DNA from: Steroidobacteraceae bacterium
Lineage (GTDB): Bacteria; Pseudomonadota; Gammaproteobacteria; Steroidobacterales; Steroidobacteraceae
Length of the DNA: 64,000 nucleotides
Reading direction: 5' to 3'
Assembly (NCBI GenBank): GCA_019634915.1
Contig: JAHCAN010000011.1
Span: forward strand, 23,399-87,398
Shown: positions 19,020 to 28,114 of the stretch, in pieces
Layout of the letters: every line of letters starts with the position of its first letter
How positions within the stretch are numbered: position 1 is the first letter of the stretch
Translations under genes and position numbers: made by a program
The notes under the pieces: generated by a model
The model's input: only the letters and a program-made list of their open reading frames with translations
What the model was told of the DNA's origin: nothing
Database searches by the model: none

Positions 19020-20456
19020 ATGCTGAAGCCCTCCCTGCAGCTGAAGCTGGGTCAGTCGCTGACGATGACCCCGCAATTGCAGCAGGCCATCCGGTTGCTG
19101 CAGCTGCCCGCGCTCGAACTGCAGGCCCATATCCGCGAGCTGCTCGAATCGAACGTCATGCTCGAGGCCGTCGAGGAGACCGAGCCGACCGGCATCTTCG
19201 AGGCGATCCAGTCCCCCGCGGAGCGCGAAGCGCCGACGCCGCAGCGCGAGGCCGCGCAGGTCGACGTCGAGATCGTCGCCAACAACTGGTCGAGCGGGAC
19301 GGCCGGCCCCGCCGACGCGCCGTGGTCGCCCGACGACGACGAGCGCCAGGAGGAATACGCCGATCACGCCGGGCCGTCGCTGCAGGAACACCTGCTCGCG
19401 CAGCTCGAGGTCGCCGATCTCGATGCGCGGCGGCTCGCGATCGCGCGCGCGATCGTCGATGCGATCGACGACAACGGCTACCTGATCGAACCGGTCGACG
19501 AGATCGCCGCGACGCTGCGTCCCGACGTCGAATGCGACGATGCGGAAGTGCTGGCCGTGCTCGCGACCGTGCAGGCGCTCGACCCGGCGGGTGTCGGCGC
19601 GCGCTCGGTCGGCGAGTGCATCACGCTGCAGCTGAACCAGCTCGACCCCGACACGCCCGGGCGCGCGACCGCGCTCGAGATCGCCGCGCGGCACCTCGAC
19701 ACGCTCGCGAAGAACGAGCTCGCGCTGCTGCGGCGCGAGCTGCGCGTCACCGACGAGGAGCTCGCCGAGGCACTCGCGCTCGTACGCACCTGCCAGCCGC
19801 GGCCCGGCTCGGCCGTCAGCGGCGGTTCACCCGAATACGTCGTGCCCGATGTGTTCGTGCGCCGCACCGAGCGCGGCTGGAGCGTCGAGATCAACCCGTC
19901 GACGCTGCCGCGCGTGCGCCTGAACCAGGGCTACGCGAGCCTGCTCGGCCGCAATTCCTCGCATGCCACGCTGCGTGCGCAGCTGCAGGAGGCGCGCTGG
20001 CTGCTGAAGAGCCTCGAGATCAGGAACGACACGCTGCTGAAGGTCGCGCGCGCGATCGTCGAGCGCCAGAGCGAGTTCCTCGAGCTGGGCGACGAGCACA
20101 TGCGGCCGATGATCCTCAAGGACATCGCCGCGGCGATCGAGATGCACGAATCGACGATCTCGCGCATCACGTCCGGCAAGTACATGCACACGCCGCGCGG
20201 CGTGTTCGAACTGCGCTATTTCTTCTCGAGCCACGTCGGCGGCGGCGACGCCGGCGAGACCTCCTCGACCGCGATCCGCGCCAAGATCAGGAAGCTGATC
20301 CGCGACGAGGACCCGGCCGCACCGCTGTCGGACAGCCGCATCGCCGAGCTGCTGTCCGCCGAGGGCATACCGGTCGCGCGCCGCACCGTCGCCAAGTACC
20401 GCGAGGCGATGCGGATCGCGCCGTCGAACGAGCGGCGCCGCGCGGCCGGCCGATGA
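19020..20456 (+). CDS. rpoN: RNA polymerase sigma-54 factor RpoN
   Basis: Alternative sigma factor recognising -24/-12 promoters and requiring AAA+ activators. The 478-residue protein shows the Gln-rich activator-response region I (LKPSLQLKLGQSLTMTPQLQQAIRLLQL), an acidic region II, the core-binding domain (about 100-290), the HTH block (IAAAIEMHESTISRITSGKYMHTPRGVFELRYFFSS split over about 375-410) and the RpoN box ARRTVAKYRE (about 454-463). It is flanked by lptB and hpf in conserved order. Confidence 0.97.
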   Translation: MLKPSLQLKLGQSLTMTPQLQQAIRLLQLPALELQAHIRELLESNVMLEAVEETEPTGIFEAIQSPAEREAPTPQREAAQVDVEIVANNWSSGTAGPADAPWSPDDDERQEEYADHAGPSLQEHLLAQLEVADLDARRLAIARAIVDAIDDNGYLIEPVDEIAATLRPDVECDDAEVLAVLATVQALDPAGVGARSVGECITLQLNQLDPDTPGRATALEIAARHLDTLAKNELALLRRELRVTDEELAEALALVRTCQPRPGSAVSGGSPEYVVPDVFVRRTERGWSVEINPSTLPRVRLNQGYASLLGRNSSHATLRAQLQEARWLLKSLEIRNDTLLKVARAIVERQSEFLELGDEHMRPMILKDIAAAIEMHESTISRITSGKYMHTPRGVFELRYFFSSHVGGGDAGETSSTAIRAKIRKLIRDEDPAAPLSDSRIAELLSAEGIPVARRTVAKYREAMRIAPSNERRRAAGR

Positions 20457-20485
20457 ACGACGCACAGCACTGACAGGAGATCGCG

Positions 20486-20806
20486 ATGCAACTGACCGTC
20501 ACGGGACATCATGTCGAAGTGACCCCCCCGCTGCACAGCTACATCGAGAAGAAGCTCGGGCGCGTCGTGCGGCACTTCGACAACGTGATCGACGTGCACT
20601 GCGTGCTGACCGTCGAGAAGCTGCGCCAGAAGGCCGAGGCCACGCTGCACGTGCGCGGCGGCTCGATCCACGCCGATGCGATCGACGAGGACATGTACGC
20701 GGCGATCGACGCGCTCGCCGACCGGCTCGACCGCCTGGTGCGCAAGCACAAGGAGAAGGCGCAGGACCATCGCGCCGCCGAGGGGCGCAGGACCACGCGG
20801 CAATAG
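20486..20806 (+). CDS. hpf: Ribosome hibernation promoting factor HPF
   Basis: Short-form hibernation factor that binds the 30S decoding centre and promotes inactive 100S ribosomes. The 106-residue product starts MQLTVTGHHVEVTPPLHSYIEKKLGRVVRHFDNVIDVH, has the conserved basic helix KLRQKAEATLHVRG and ends RLVRKHKEKAQDHRAAEG. There is no C-terminal dimerisation domain, so it is not the long form. AGGAG lies eight bases upstream. Directly followed by rapZ; the ptsN gene that usually intervenes is missing. Confidence 0.95.
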   Translation: MQLTVTGHHVEVTPPLHSYIEKKLGRVVRHFDNVIDVHCVLTVEKLRQKAEATLHVRGGSIHADAIDEDMYAAIDALADRLDRLVRKHKEKAQDHRAAEGRRTTRQ

Positions 20807-20843
20807 CCGCCGCCCGCGATCGCGACCACGCAGCACCGCCACC

Positions 20844-21719
20844 ATGCGCATCGTCGTCGTCAGCGGCATTTCCGGTTCGGGCAAGAGCGTGGCGCTGCAC
20901 ATGCTCGAGGACCTCGGCTATTACTGCATCGACAACATCCCGGCGGCGCTGCTGACGCCGCTGGTCGCGCACACCGTGCGCAGCGCCGAGACGGCCTACG
21001 AGCGCATCGCGGTCGGCCTCGATGCCCGCAACACCGCGGCCGAGATCGCCACGGTGCCGAAGCTGGTCCAGGAGCTGAAGAAGAGCGGCATCCAGTGCGA
21101 GGTGCTGTTCCTGACCGCGAACGACGACGAGCTGCTGCGCCGCTTCGCGGCGACGCGCCGCAAGCACCCGATGAGCCAGGGCAACGTCGGCCTGCGCGAG
21201 GCGATCGCGATCGAGCGTGACCTGCTCGAGCCGGTCATGTACGCGGCCGACCGCGTGATCGACACCTCGCGCATGGGCGTGCACGCACTGCGCGACGTGG
21301 TGCAGAAATCGGCCGAGGAGCGCGCGACGCCGCGGCTGTCGATCACGTTCGAGTCGTTCGGCTTCAAGCACGGCATCCCGGGCGACGCCGACTTCGTGTT
21401 CGATGCGCGCTCGCTGCCGAATCCCTACTGGGAGCCGCAGCTGCGCCCGCTGACCGGGCGCGACCCGGAAGTGATCCGCTTCCTCGAGAGCGAGCCGGCC
21501 GTCGCGCGGCTGGTCGACGACATCACGACGTTCATCGAGGCGCGCATCCCCGAGCACACCGCGGCGAACCGCCGCTATCTGACGGTCGCGATCGGCTGCA
21601 CCGGCGGGCAGCACCGCTCGGTCTACATCGCGAACCGGCTCGTCGAGCGCTTCGCCGCCCATCATCCGCACGTCTCGGCGCGTCACAACGAGCTGCGCGC
21701 GCGGATCGCACCGCCTTGA
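20844..21719 (+). CDS. rapZ: RNase adapter protein RapZ
   Basis: In E. coli, RapZ binds GlcN6P and targets the sRNA GlmZ to RNase E. The 291-residue product starts at ATG 20844 (MRIVVVSGISGSGKS, Walker A at 8-15), has the Walker B-like region FLTANDDELLRRFAATRRKHP, and the C-terminal RNA/ligand domain SITFESFGFKHGIPGDADFVFDARSLPNPYW and IGCTGGQHRSVYIANRL. All segments match full length. No GlmZ/GlmY gene is in the window. Confidence 0.96.
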   Translation: MRIVVVSGISGSGKSVALHMLEDLGYYCIDNIPAALLTPLVAHTVRSAETAYERIAVGLDARNTAAEIATVPKLVQELKKSGIQCEVLFLTANDDELLRRFAATRRKHPMSQGNVGLREAIAIERDLLEPVMYAADRVIDTSRMGVHALRDVVQKSAEERATPRLSITFESFGFKHGIPGDADFVFDARSLPNPYWEPQLRPLTGRDPEVIRFLESEPAVARLVDDITTFIEARIPEHTAANRRYLTVAIGCTGGQHRSVYIANRLVERFAAHHPHVSARHNELRARIAPP

Positions 21720-21735
21720 ACAGGGAGGACGGGAC

Positions 21736-22821
21736 ATGGAACACCGGATCTTGCGCCACACTGCCGGCCCGCTCGCGCTTCTCGCGGCCACGCTGTCACT
21801 GAGCGCCTGCGGCACCGCGCCGGCACCGGACATGGCGAGCGTCTCGGGCACCGCCACTTTCCGCGAGCGCATCGCGCTGCCGCCCGCCGCCGTGTTCGAG
21901 GCGCGCATCGAGGACGTCTCGCGCGCCGATGCCGCGGCCACGGTGATCGCGAGCAGCCGCCTCGAGCCTGCGGGCAACCCGCCGTTCCGCTTCACGATCC
22001 ATTACGCGCCGGCATCGATCAGGCCGCAGGGCCGCTACGTGATTCGCACCAGGGTGATGCTGGGCGAGGAGCTGATGTTCACGTCCGACACCGCGACGCC
22101 GCTGCCGCCGGCCGGCGCCGATCTGCCGGACGAGATCCTGATGGTGCGCGCGCGGCCCGCCGCCGCGCCGGCAGCACCGGCCGCCGCCGCGCGACCGGGT
22201 GAGCTGCGCGGCATGTACAGCTACATGGCCGACGCCGGGCTGTTCACCGACTGCGCATCCGGCGAGCGGCTGCCGGTCGTGCAGGAAGGCGACAACGCGG
22301 CGCTCGAAGCCGCGTATTCGGCCGCGCGCAGCGGGCCGGCCGAGCCGCTGCTCGCCACCGTGGTCGGACGCATCGAGACGCGCGCGCCGATGGAAGGCCC
22401 GCCGCGACCGATGCTGGTCGTCGAGCAGTTCATCAGCGTCGCGCCGGGGCAATGCGGGAACCGCTCGACGGCGACGCTCGAGAACACCTACTGGAAACTC
22501 GTGCAGGTCGGCGGCCAGCCGGTCACGCTCGCGGAGAACCAGCGCGAGCCGTACTTCGTGCTGCATTCCACCGATCACCGCGTCGCCGGCTACGCCGGCT
22601 GCAACCGCATGACCGGCGGCTACGCGCTCGATGGCGGGCGGCTGTCGTTCACGCAGATGGCGGGCACGATGATGGCCTGCGCGCAGGGCATGGACGTCGA
22701 GCAGGCGTTCCACCAGGCGCTGACGCGGGTCGCCGGCTGGCGCATCGACGGCGAGACGCTCGAGCTGACCGATGCGGCGGGCGGCACGCTCGCGATGTTC
22801 GAGTCCCGCTACCTGCGCTAA
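21736..22821 (+). CDS. Lipoprotein with YbaY-like and META (HslJ) domains
   Basis: Predicted outer-membrane or periplasmic lipoprotein of unknown function. The 361-residue product has a signal peptide with lipobox LSAC (Cys about 31). The N-terminal domain (about 36-135, GTATFRERIALPPAAVFEARIEDVSRAD) resembles YbaY/YscW lipoproteins. After an Ala/Pro linker comes a middle segment (about 155-245, GMYSYMADAGLFTDCASGERLPV) similar to the NlpE-like stress-sensor domain, and the C-terminal domain (about 250-361, LENTYWKLVQVGGQPV and AGYAGCNRMTGGY) is META/HslJ. It follows rapZ by 16 bp. The combination suggests envelope stress; that is inference. Confidence 0.8.
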   Translation: MEHRILRHTAGPLALLAATLSLSACGTAPAPDMASVSGTATFRERIALPPAAVFEARIEDVSRADAAATVIASSRLEPAGNPPFRFTIHYAPASIRPQGRYVIRTRVMLGEELMFTSDTATPLPPAGADLPDEILMVRARPAAAPAAPAAAARPGELRGMYSYMADAGLFTDCASGERLPVVQEGDNAALEAAYSAARSGPAEPLLATVVGRIETRAPMEGPPRPMLVVEQFISVAPGQCGNRSTATLENTYWKLVQVGGQPVTLAENQREPYFVLHSTDHRVAGYAGCNRMTGGYALDGGRLSFTQMAGTMMACAQGMDVEQAFHQALTRVAGWRIDGETLELTDAAGGTLAMFESRYLR

Positions 22822-22901
22822 CCAGCCGCGCGCCTGTCCGTCGCTCACCGTTCGCTGTTAGACTCCGCGCCCGCGCGGGGCCCGTTGGATTGCGGTCGGC
22901 A

Positions 22902-24260
22902 ATGAGCGACACCGAAATCACGCCACTGAAGTCAGGTCGCCTGTCGGCGCTGCGGGATGCGCTCGACCAGGGCACGCTGCGCACCGCGCATCGCATGGTC
23001 AACGCGATGCATCCCGCCGACATCGCGCTGCTGCTCGAATCGCTGCCGCCCGCGCAGCGCGAGATCGTCTGGGAGATGGTCGATCCCGAGCTCGAGGGCG
23101 ACGTGCTCGTCGAGCTGAACGAGAACGTGCGCGCCGGTTTCATCGAGGAGATGGGTGCCGAGGAACTGGTCGCCGCGACCGAGGGCCTCGAGGTCGACGA
23201 TCTCGCCGATCTGCTCGATGAGCTGCCCGAGACGGTCACGCAGCAGCTGCTGCACTCGATGGACCAGCGCGACCGGGAGCGGCTGCGCACGGTGCTGTCG
23301 TGGCCCGAGGACACGGCCGGCGGCCTGATGAACACCGACACGGTCAGCGTGCGCGCCGACGTGCCGATCGAAGTCGTGCTGCGCTACCTGCGCATGCGCG
23401 GCGAGCTGCCCGAGGGCACCGACAGCCTGTTCGTCGCCGACCGGCGCAACCGCTACCTCGGCACGGTGCCGCTGACGCGGCTGCTGACCGAGGATCCCGA
23501 GCACCTGGTCGGCGACTGCCTCGACACCGAGGCGCCGCGCATCGACCCGTCGACGCCGGCACACGAGGTGTCGCTGCTGTTCGAGGACCGCGACCTCGTG
23601 TCGGCGGCGGTCGTCGGCCCCGAAGGCAAGCTGCTCGGGCGCATCACGGTCGACGACATCGTCGACGTGATCCGCGAGGAAGCCGAGCATTCGGTGATGT
23701 CGATGGCCGGCCTCGACGAGGAGGAGGACGTGTTCGCGCCGGTCGTGCCGTCGGCGCGGCGACGCCTGGTCTGGCTCGGCACCAACATCATGACCGCCTT
23801 CCTCGGCGCCTTCGTCGTCTCGAACTTCGAGGGCACGATCGAGAAGGTGGCGGTGCTCGCCGCGTTGCTGCCGGTCGTCTCGAGCATGGGCGGCATCGCC
23901 GGCACGCAGACCGTCACGCTGCTGATCCGCGGCCTCGCGCTCGGCAAGGTCGAATGGGCCAATGCGCGCTGGCTGCTGTTCAAGGAAATCGCGGTCGGCG
24001 GCCTGAACGGCATCGTCGTCGCGACCGCCGTCGCGGCGATCACGCTCGTGCTGTTCGGCCGCTGGCAGATCGCCGCGATCATCGCGGCCGCGATGCTGAT
24101 GAACCTGCTGGCCGCCGCTGCCGTCGGCGTGCTGATCCCGCTCGCGCTGCGCCGCCTGCGCATCGATCCGGCGCTGTCGTCCGGCGTGATCCTGACCGCG
24201 TTCACCGACTGCATCGGCTTCGCGACGCTGCTCGGGCTCGGCACCCTCTTCCTGATGTGA
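22902..24260 (+). CDS. mgtE: Magnesium transporter MgtE
   Basis: Mg2+-gated channel of the inner membrane. The 452-residue protein contains the MgtE N-domain (about 20-125, HPADIALLLESLPPAQREIVWEM), two CBS domains (about 130-255, PEDTAGGLMNTD and RNRYLGTVPLTRLL), a connecting helix and five transmembrane helices (about 280-452) with NIMTAFLGAFVVSNFE and SSMGGIAGTQT. ATG 22902 follows a gap with TTAGACT as a possible -10. No ykoK/M-box riboswitch was recognised. The stop is only 4 bp from the convergent patatin gene. Confidence 0.95.
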   Translation: MSDTEITPLKSGRLSALRDALDQGTLRTAHRMVNAMHPADIALLLESLPPAQREIVWEMVDPELEGDVLVELNENVRAGFIEEMGAEELVAATEGLEVDDLADLLDELPETVTQQLLHSMDQRDRERLRTVLSWPEDTAGGLMNTDTVSVRADVPIEVVLRYLRMRGELPEGTDSLFVADRRNRYLGTVPLTRLLTEDPEHLVGDCLDTEAPRIDPSTPAHEVSLLFEDRDLVSAAVVGPEGKLLGRITVDDIVDVIREEAEHSVMSMAGLDEEEDVFAPVVPSARRRLVWLGTNIMTAFLGAFVVSNFEGTIEKVAVLAALLPVVSSMGGIAGTQTVTLLIRGLALGKVEWANARWLLFKEIAVGGLNGIVVATAVAAITLVLFGRWQIAAIIAAAMLMNLLAAAAVGVLIPLALRRLRIDPALSSGVILTAFTDCIGFATLLGLGTLFLM

Positions 24261-24264
24261 GCGT

Positions 24265-25407
24265 TCAGCCGAGCAGGAAGGCGCGCAGCCGCTCGCGCTG
24301 CGCGACGGCGTCGCGGTAGCCGAGCTCGATCAGCTCGCCCGTATAGCCCGACTCGAACATCAGGTAGCTCGCGAGCTGGTGGCCGGCGGGCCCGCGCGCG
24401 CCGATCACGCGCAGGAAGGCGCGCAGGCTGCGCGGCAGCTCGTGCAGATGGCGCGCGGCGACCTCGCGCGGATCGATGCTCGGCGAGACCGCCATGGCAT
24501 CGATGAGCCGCAGGCCCGGCATCGCGCCCGGCGCGGCGCGCACCAGCGTATTCAGGCGGATCATCTGCTCGAGGTCGGAGAAGATGCCGTCGGTGAACAG
24601 CGTGTCGAGCATGAAGCCGAACAGCTGGCCGGGGGTCGGCGAGCGCGGCAGCTGCGCCGTCTGGGTCAGGCCCGCGCCGTTCGCCGAGCGCACGCCGATC
24701 ACGAGCACGCGCTCGGCGCCGAGATGCACGGCCGGGCTCATCGGCGCGAGCTGGCGCATCGCGCCGTCGCCGAAATACTCGGCACCGAGCTGCACCGGCG
24801 GGAACAGGAACGGCACCGCGAGACTGCTCATCAGGTGCGACAGCGTCAGGTCGGTGCGGCGGCCCTCGCGGTGCGCGCGCACCCACTCCTCGATCTGCGG
24901 CGCGCCGTCGAAGAACGCGACCGAATGGGCGCTCGTGTAACCGGTCGAGCACAGCGCGACCGCATGCAGCATGCCCGAGCTGATGCTGTGGCGGATCGCG
25001 CCGAAATCGATATCGCGCCCGAGCAGCCGCGCGAGCGGCGAGTTGTCGAACATCGACCGCGGCGGCGTCGCGAGCATGCCGCCGCTGACCAGCGCTGCGA
25101 GCCAGCGCAGACCGGCGGCGAGCATGTGGCGCGAGCTGACCCGGAACACCTGGTCGCAATGGAAGTTCGACCAGACGTGCTCGAGCGAGGCCACCGCACC
25201 ACGCCAGCGGCGCGCCTCGGCGGCGAGCGCGGCGGTCGCGACCGCGCCGGCCGAGGTGCCGATCAGCACCGGGAACGGAATGCCGCGGCGTGGCAGCATT
25301 TCGGCGAGCGCCCGCAGCACGCCGACCTGGTAGGCCGAGCGTGCGCCGCCGCCCGTCAGGATCAGGCCGTGCATCGGCCGCCCGGCAATGAGGGTATCCT
25401 CGACCAT
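24265..25407 (-). CDS. Patatin-like phospholipase family protein
   Basis: Predicted Ser-Asp dyad lipid hydrolase. The product from ATG 25407 (380 residues) has the oxyanion motif [18 protein letters not shown] (about 14-31), nucleophile elbow GTSAG (Ser about 52) and catalytic DGA in [12 protein letters not shown] (about 214). The C-terminal third holds [23 protein letters not shown] and an amphipathic segment ending RLRAFLLG. No signal peptide is apparent. An in-frame start at 25467 is possible but overlaps the bcp promoter region. Substrate unknown. Confidence 0.85.
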   Translation of the reverse strand: MVEDTLIAGRPMHGLILTGGGARSAYQVGVLRALAEMLPRRGIPFPVLIGTSAGAVATAALAAEARRWRGAVASLEHVWSNFHCDQVFRVSSRHMLAAGLRWLAALVSGGMLATPPRSMFDNSPLARLLGRDIDFGAIRHSISSGMLHAVALCSTGYTSAHSVAFFDGAPQIEEWVRAHREGRRTDLTLSHLMSSLAVPFLFPPVQLGAEYFGDGAMRQLAPMSPAVHLGAERVLVIGVRSANGAGLTQTAQLPRSPTPGQLFGFMLDTLFTDGIFSDLEQMIRLNTLVRAAPGAMPGLRLIDAMAVSPSIDPREVAARHLHELPRSLRAFLRVIGARGPAGHQLASYLMFESGYTGELIELGYRDAVAQRERLRAFLLG

Positions 25408-25497
25408 CAGGACCGCATTCTGGCCCAGGGCGGCGGGCTGGTAGAATCGACCAGTTCGCGCCCGCACCCCCGCGGCCCGCCAGTCGGAGAAACGCCC

Positions 25498-26046
25498 ATG
25501 CTGCCCGCCCGCACCCTGCTGTATGCCGCCGCCCTCGCGTTCGCCGCCGCCGCCACGCCCGCGCTCGCGGCCGATTCCCCCGCCGTCGGCGCCCCTGCCC
25601 CGGACTTCAAGCTACAGGACCAGAGCGGCAAGTGGCACACGCTCGACGAGCAGAAGGGCAAGTGGGTCGTACTGTACTTCTACCCGAAGGACAACACGCC
25701 CGGCTGCACGACCCAGGCCTGCGAATTCCGCGACAACATCTTCGCGTTCCGCTCGGCCGGCGCGGTGATCCTCGGCATCAGCGTCGATGACGTCGCCTCG
25801 CACGAGGCGTTCGCGAAGGAGCATGGCCTGCCGTTCCCGATCCTCGCCGATTCGACCAAGGCGGTCGCGAAGAGCTACGGCGTGCTCTACAAGGCGATGG
25901 GCGTGATGGAAGTCGCGCGCCGCGACACCTTCATCATCGACCCGCAGGGACGCATCGCGAAGCATTACGAGAAGGTCGACCCGAAGGGCCACTCCGAATT
26001 CGTGCTCGCCGAGCTCAAGAGCCTGCAGGCGGCAGCGGCGAGCTGA
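25498..26046 (+). CDS. Exported peroxiredoxin of the Bcp/PrxQ type
   Basis: Thiol peroxidase. The 182-residue product starts at ATG 25498 with GGAG 11 bases upstream and has a Sec signal ([20 protein letters not shown]), which places it in the periplasm, unlike cytosolic E. coli Bcp. The peroxidatic Cys70 and resolving Cys75 lie in [14 protein letters not shown], after [30 protein letters not shown] closes the fold. A TAGAAT box at about 25443 may be its -10. It overlaps the convergent VWA gene by 32 bp. Confidence 0.92.
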   Translation: MLPARTLLYAAALAFAAAATPALAADSPAVGAPAPDFKLQDQSGKWHTLDEQKGKWVVLYFYPKDNTPGCTTQACEFRDNIFAFRSAGAVILGISVDDVASHEAFAKEHGLPFPILADSTKAVAKSYGVLYKAMGVMEVARRDTFIIDPQGRIAKHYEKVDPKGHSEFVLAELKSLQAAAAS

Positions 26047-27253
26047 CCGCTTCCATCGGCGGCGGCGGTGCGACGCCACGCCGCCGCAGCTCGGCCGTCG
26101 CGCGGTCGAGCCCCTCGAGCGTCAGCGGGAACATCCGCTCCTCGACCAGTTCACGCGTGATCGCGATCGACGGCGTGTGGCCCCAGCGCGCGACCGGCTC
26201 GGGATTGAGCCAGACGAAATGGCGAAAGTGCGCCGTCAGGCGGCGCAGCCAGACCGCGCCGGCTTCGGCGTTCCAGTGCTCGACGCTGCCGCCCGGCATC
26301 GTGATCTCGTACGGGCTCATCGTCGCATCACCGACGAAAATCACGCGGTAGTCGGGCCCGTAGGTGCGGATCAGCTGATCGGTCGCGATGCGCTCGGTGT
26401 GCCGGCGCCGGTTGTCCTTCCACAGCGACTCGTACGGGAAGTTGTGGAAGTAGTAGTGCTCGAAATGGCGGAACTCGCTGCGCGCGGCCGAGAACAGCTC
26501 GTCGCAGACGCGCACGTGATCGTCCATCGAGCCGCCGATGTCGAGCAGCAGCAGCACCTTGACCGCGTTGCGCCGCTCGGGCACGAGCTTCAGGTCGAGG
26601 TAGCCGGCGTTCTTCGCGGTGGCCGCGATCGTGCCGTCGAGGTCGAGTTCCTCGGCCGCGCCCTCGCGCGCAAAGCGCCGCAGCCGGCGCAGGCCCATCT
26701 TGAAATTGCGCGTGCCGAGCTCGAGCGAGTCGTCGAGGTTGGCGAACTCGCGCCGCTCCCAGACCTTGACGGCGCGGCGCTGGCCCCCGCCCTTGCCGAT
26801 GCGTATCCCCTCGGGGTTGTAGCCCAGCGTGCCGAACGGTGAGGTGCCGCCGGTGCCGATGTGGCGGCTGCCGCCCTCGTGGCGTTCGCGCTGCTGCTCG
26901 AGCCGCTCGCGCAGCGCCGCCATCAGCTCCGGCCAGCCGCCGAGCGATTCGATGCGCGCCTTTTCCTCGTCGCTGAAGGTCCGCGCGACGAGCGCGCGCA
27001 GCCACTCGGCCGGGACGTCGGCACTGAGCGCCTCGAAGAGCCGCTCGGCGCCCTTGAAGTGCGCCGCGAACAGCCGGTCGAAGCGATCGTAGTGGCGCTC
27101 GTCCTTGACGAGGCAGAGGCGCGCGAGATGGTAGAAATCCTCCGCCGACAGCCACGCGACGCGCGCGGCGAGCGCCTCGAGCAGCGTCAGGAATTCGGGC
27201 ACGGTGACCGGTATGCCGCCCGAGCGCAGGTCGTCGAAGAAGCGGGTCAGCAC
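26015..27253 (-). CDS. CoxE-like VWA domain protein
   Basis: Partner of MoxR AAA+ ATPases; such pairs act as metal-dependent chaperones for metalloenzyme or complex assembly. The 412-residue protein has an N-terminal helical domain (MLTRFFDDLRSGGIPVTVPEFLTLL), a Gly-rich linker with HIGTGGTSPFG and IRIGKGGGQRRAVKVWERREF, and a C-terminal VWA domain whose MIDAS is DIGGSMDD (Asp238-Ser242), with GDATMSPYE supplying the later metal-site Thr/Asp region. It is 3 bp downstream of the moxR gene. The client is unknown. Confidence 0.88.
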   Translation of the reverse strand: MLTRFFDDLRSGGIPVTVPEFLTLLEALAARVAWLSAEDFYHLARLCLVKDERHYDRFDRLFAAHFKGAERLFEALSADVPAEWLRALVARTFSDEEKARIESLGGWPELMAALRERLEQQRERHEGGSRHIGTGGTSPFGTLGYNPEGIRIGKGGGQRRAVKVWERREFANLDDSLELGTRNFKMGLRRLRRFAREGAAEELDLDGTIAATAKNAGYLDLKLVPERRNAVKVLLLLDIGGSMDDHVRVCDELFSAARSEFRHFEHYYFHNFPYESLWKDNRRRHTERIATDQLIRTYGPDYRVIFVGDATMSPYEITMPGGSVEHWNAEAGAVWLRRLTAHFRHFVWLNPEPVARWGHTPSIAITRELVEERMFPLTLEGLDRATAELRRRGVAPPPPMEAVSSPLPPAGS

Positions 27254-27256
27254 GCC

Positions 27257-28114
27257 TCAGCCCTGGCGTGAGCGCCGCGACAGGAACATCACCTGCTCGA
27301 CGAGGTGCATGTCCTGCTCGTTCTTCAGCAGCGCGCCGTAGAGCGGCGGCAGCGTCTTCTTCGCGTCATCGCTGCGCAGGGCCTCGGCCGGAATGTCCTC
27401 GGCGAGGAGCAGCTTGATCCAGTCGAGCAGCTCCGAGGTCGAGGGCTTCTTCTTCAGGCCCGGCACTTCGCGCAGCCGGAAGAACGCCGCCAGCGCCTCG
27501 GCGAGCAGCTCGCGCTTCAGGCCCGGGAAATGCACGTCGACGATGCTGCGCATCGTCGCCTCGTCGGGAAAGCGGATGTAGTGGAAGAAGCAGCGGCGCA
27601 GGAACGCGTCGGGCAGCTCCTTCTCGTTGTTGCTGGTGATCAGGATGATCGGCCTGTGCTTCGCCCTGACCAGCTGGCGCGTCTCGTAGACGTAGAATTC
27701 CATGCGGTCGAGCTCGCGCAGCAGGTCGTTCGGGAACTCGATGTCGGCCTTGTCGATCTCGTCGATCAGCAGCACCGGCTGCGTGTCGGACTCGAACGCC
27801 TCCCACAGCTTGCCCTTGACGATGTAGTTCGCGATATCGTGCACGCGGCCCTCGCCGAGCTGCGAATCGCGCAGCCGCGAGACCGCGTCGTACTCGTAGA
27901 GTCCCTGCTGCGCCTTGCTGGTCGACTTGATGTGCCACTCGTGGAGCGGCCGGCCGAGCGCGGCGGCGACCTCCTCGGCGAGCTGCGTCTTGCCGGTGCC
28001 GGGCTCGCCCTTGATCAGCAGCGGGCGCGCGAGCGTGACGGCGGCGTTGACGGCCAGCGCGAGTTCCGGAGTCGCGACGTAGCGCTCCGATCCGGCAAAG
28101 CGTGTCTGTGTCAT
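27257..28114 (-). CDS. MoxR-family AAA+ ATPase
   Basis: AAA+ ATPase of the MoxR clade. The 285-residue protein has Walker A KGEPGTGKTQ (about 35-44), the family YEYDAVSRLRDSQLG segment, Walker B VLLIDEIDKAD (about 113-123), sensor I in IILITSNNEKELPDAFLRRCFFHYI, and a helical C-terminal lid. Its start overlaps the acylase stop by four bases and it precedes the VWA gene by three, so the trio is one transcription unit. Function by association only. Confidence 0.92.
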   Translation of the reverse strand: MTQTRFAGSERYVATPELALAVNAAVTLARPLLIKGEPGTGKTQLAEEVAAALGRPLHEWHIKSTSKAQQGLYEYDAVSRLRDSQLGEGRVHDIANYIVKGKLWEAFESDTQPVLLIDEIDKADIEFPNDLLRELDRMEFYVYETRQLVRAKHRPIILITSNNEKELPDAFLRRCFFHYIRFPDEATMRSIVDVHFPGLKRELLAEALAAFFRLREVPGLKKKPSTSELLDWIKLLLAEDIPAEALRSDDAKKTLPPLYGALLKNEQDMHLVEQVMFLSRRSRQG

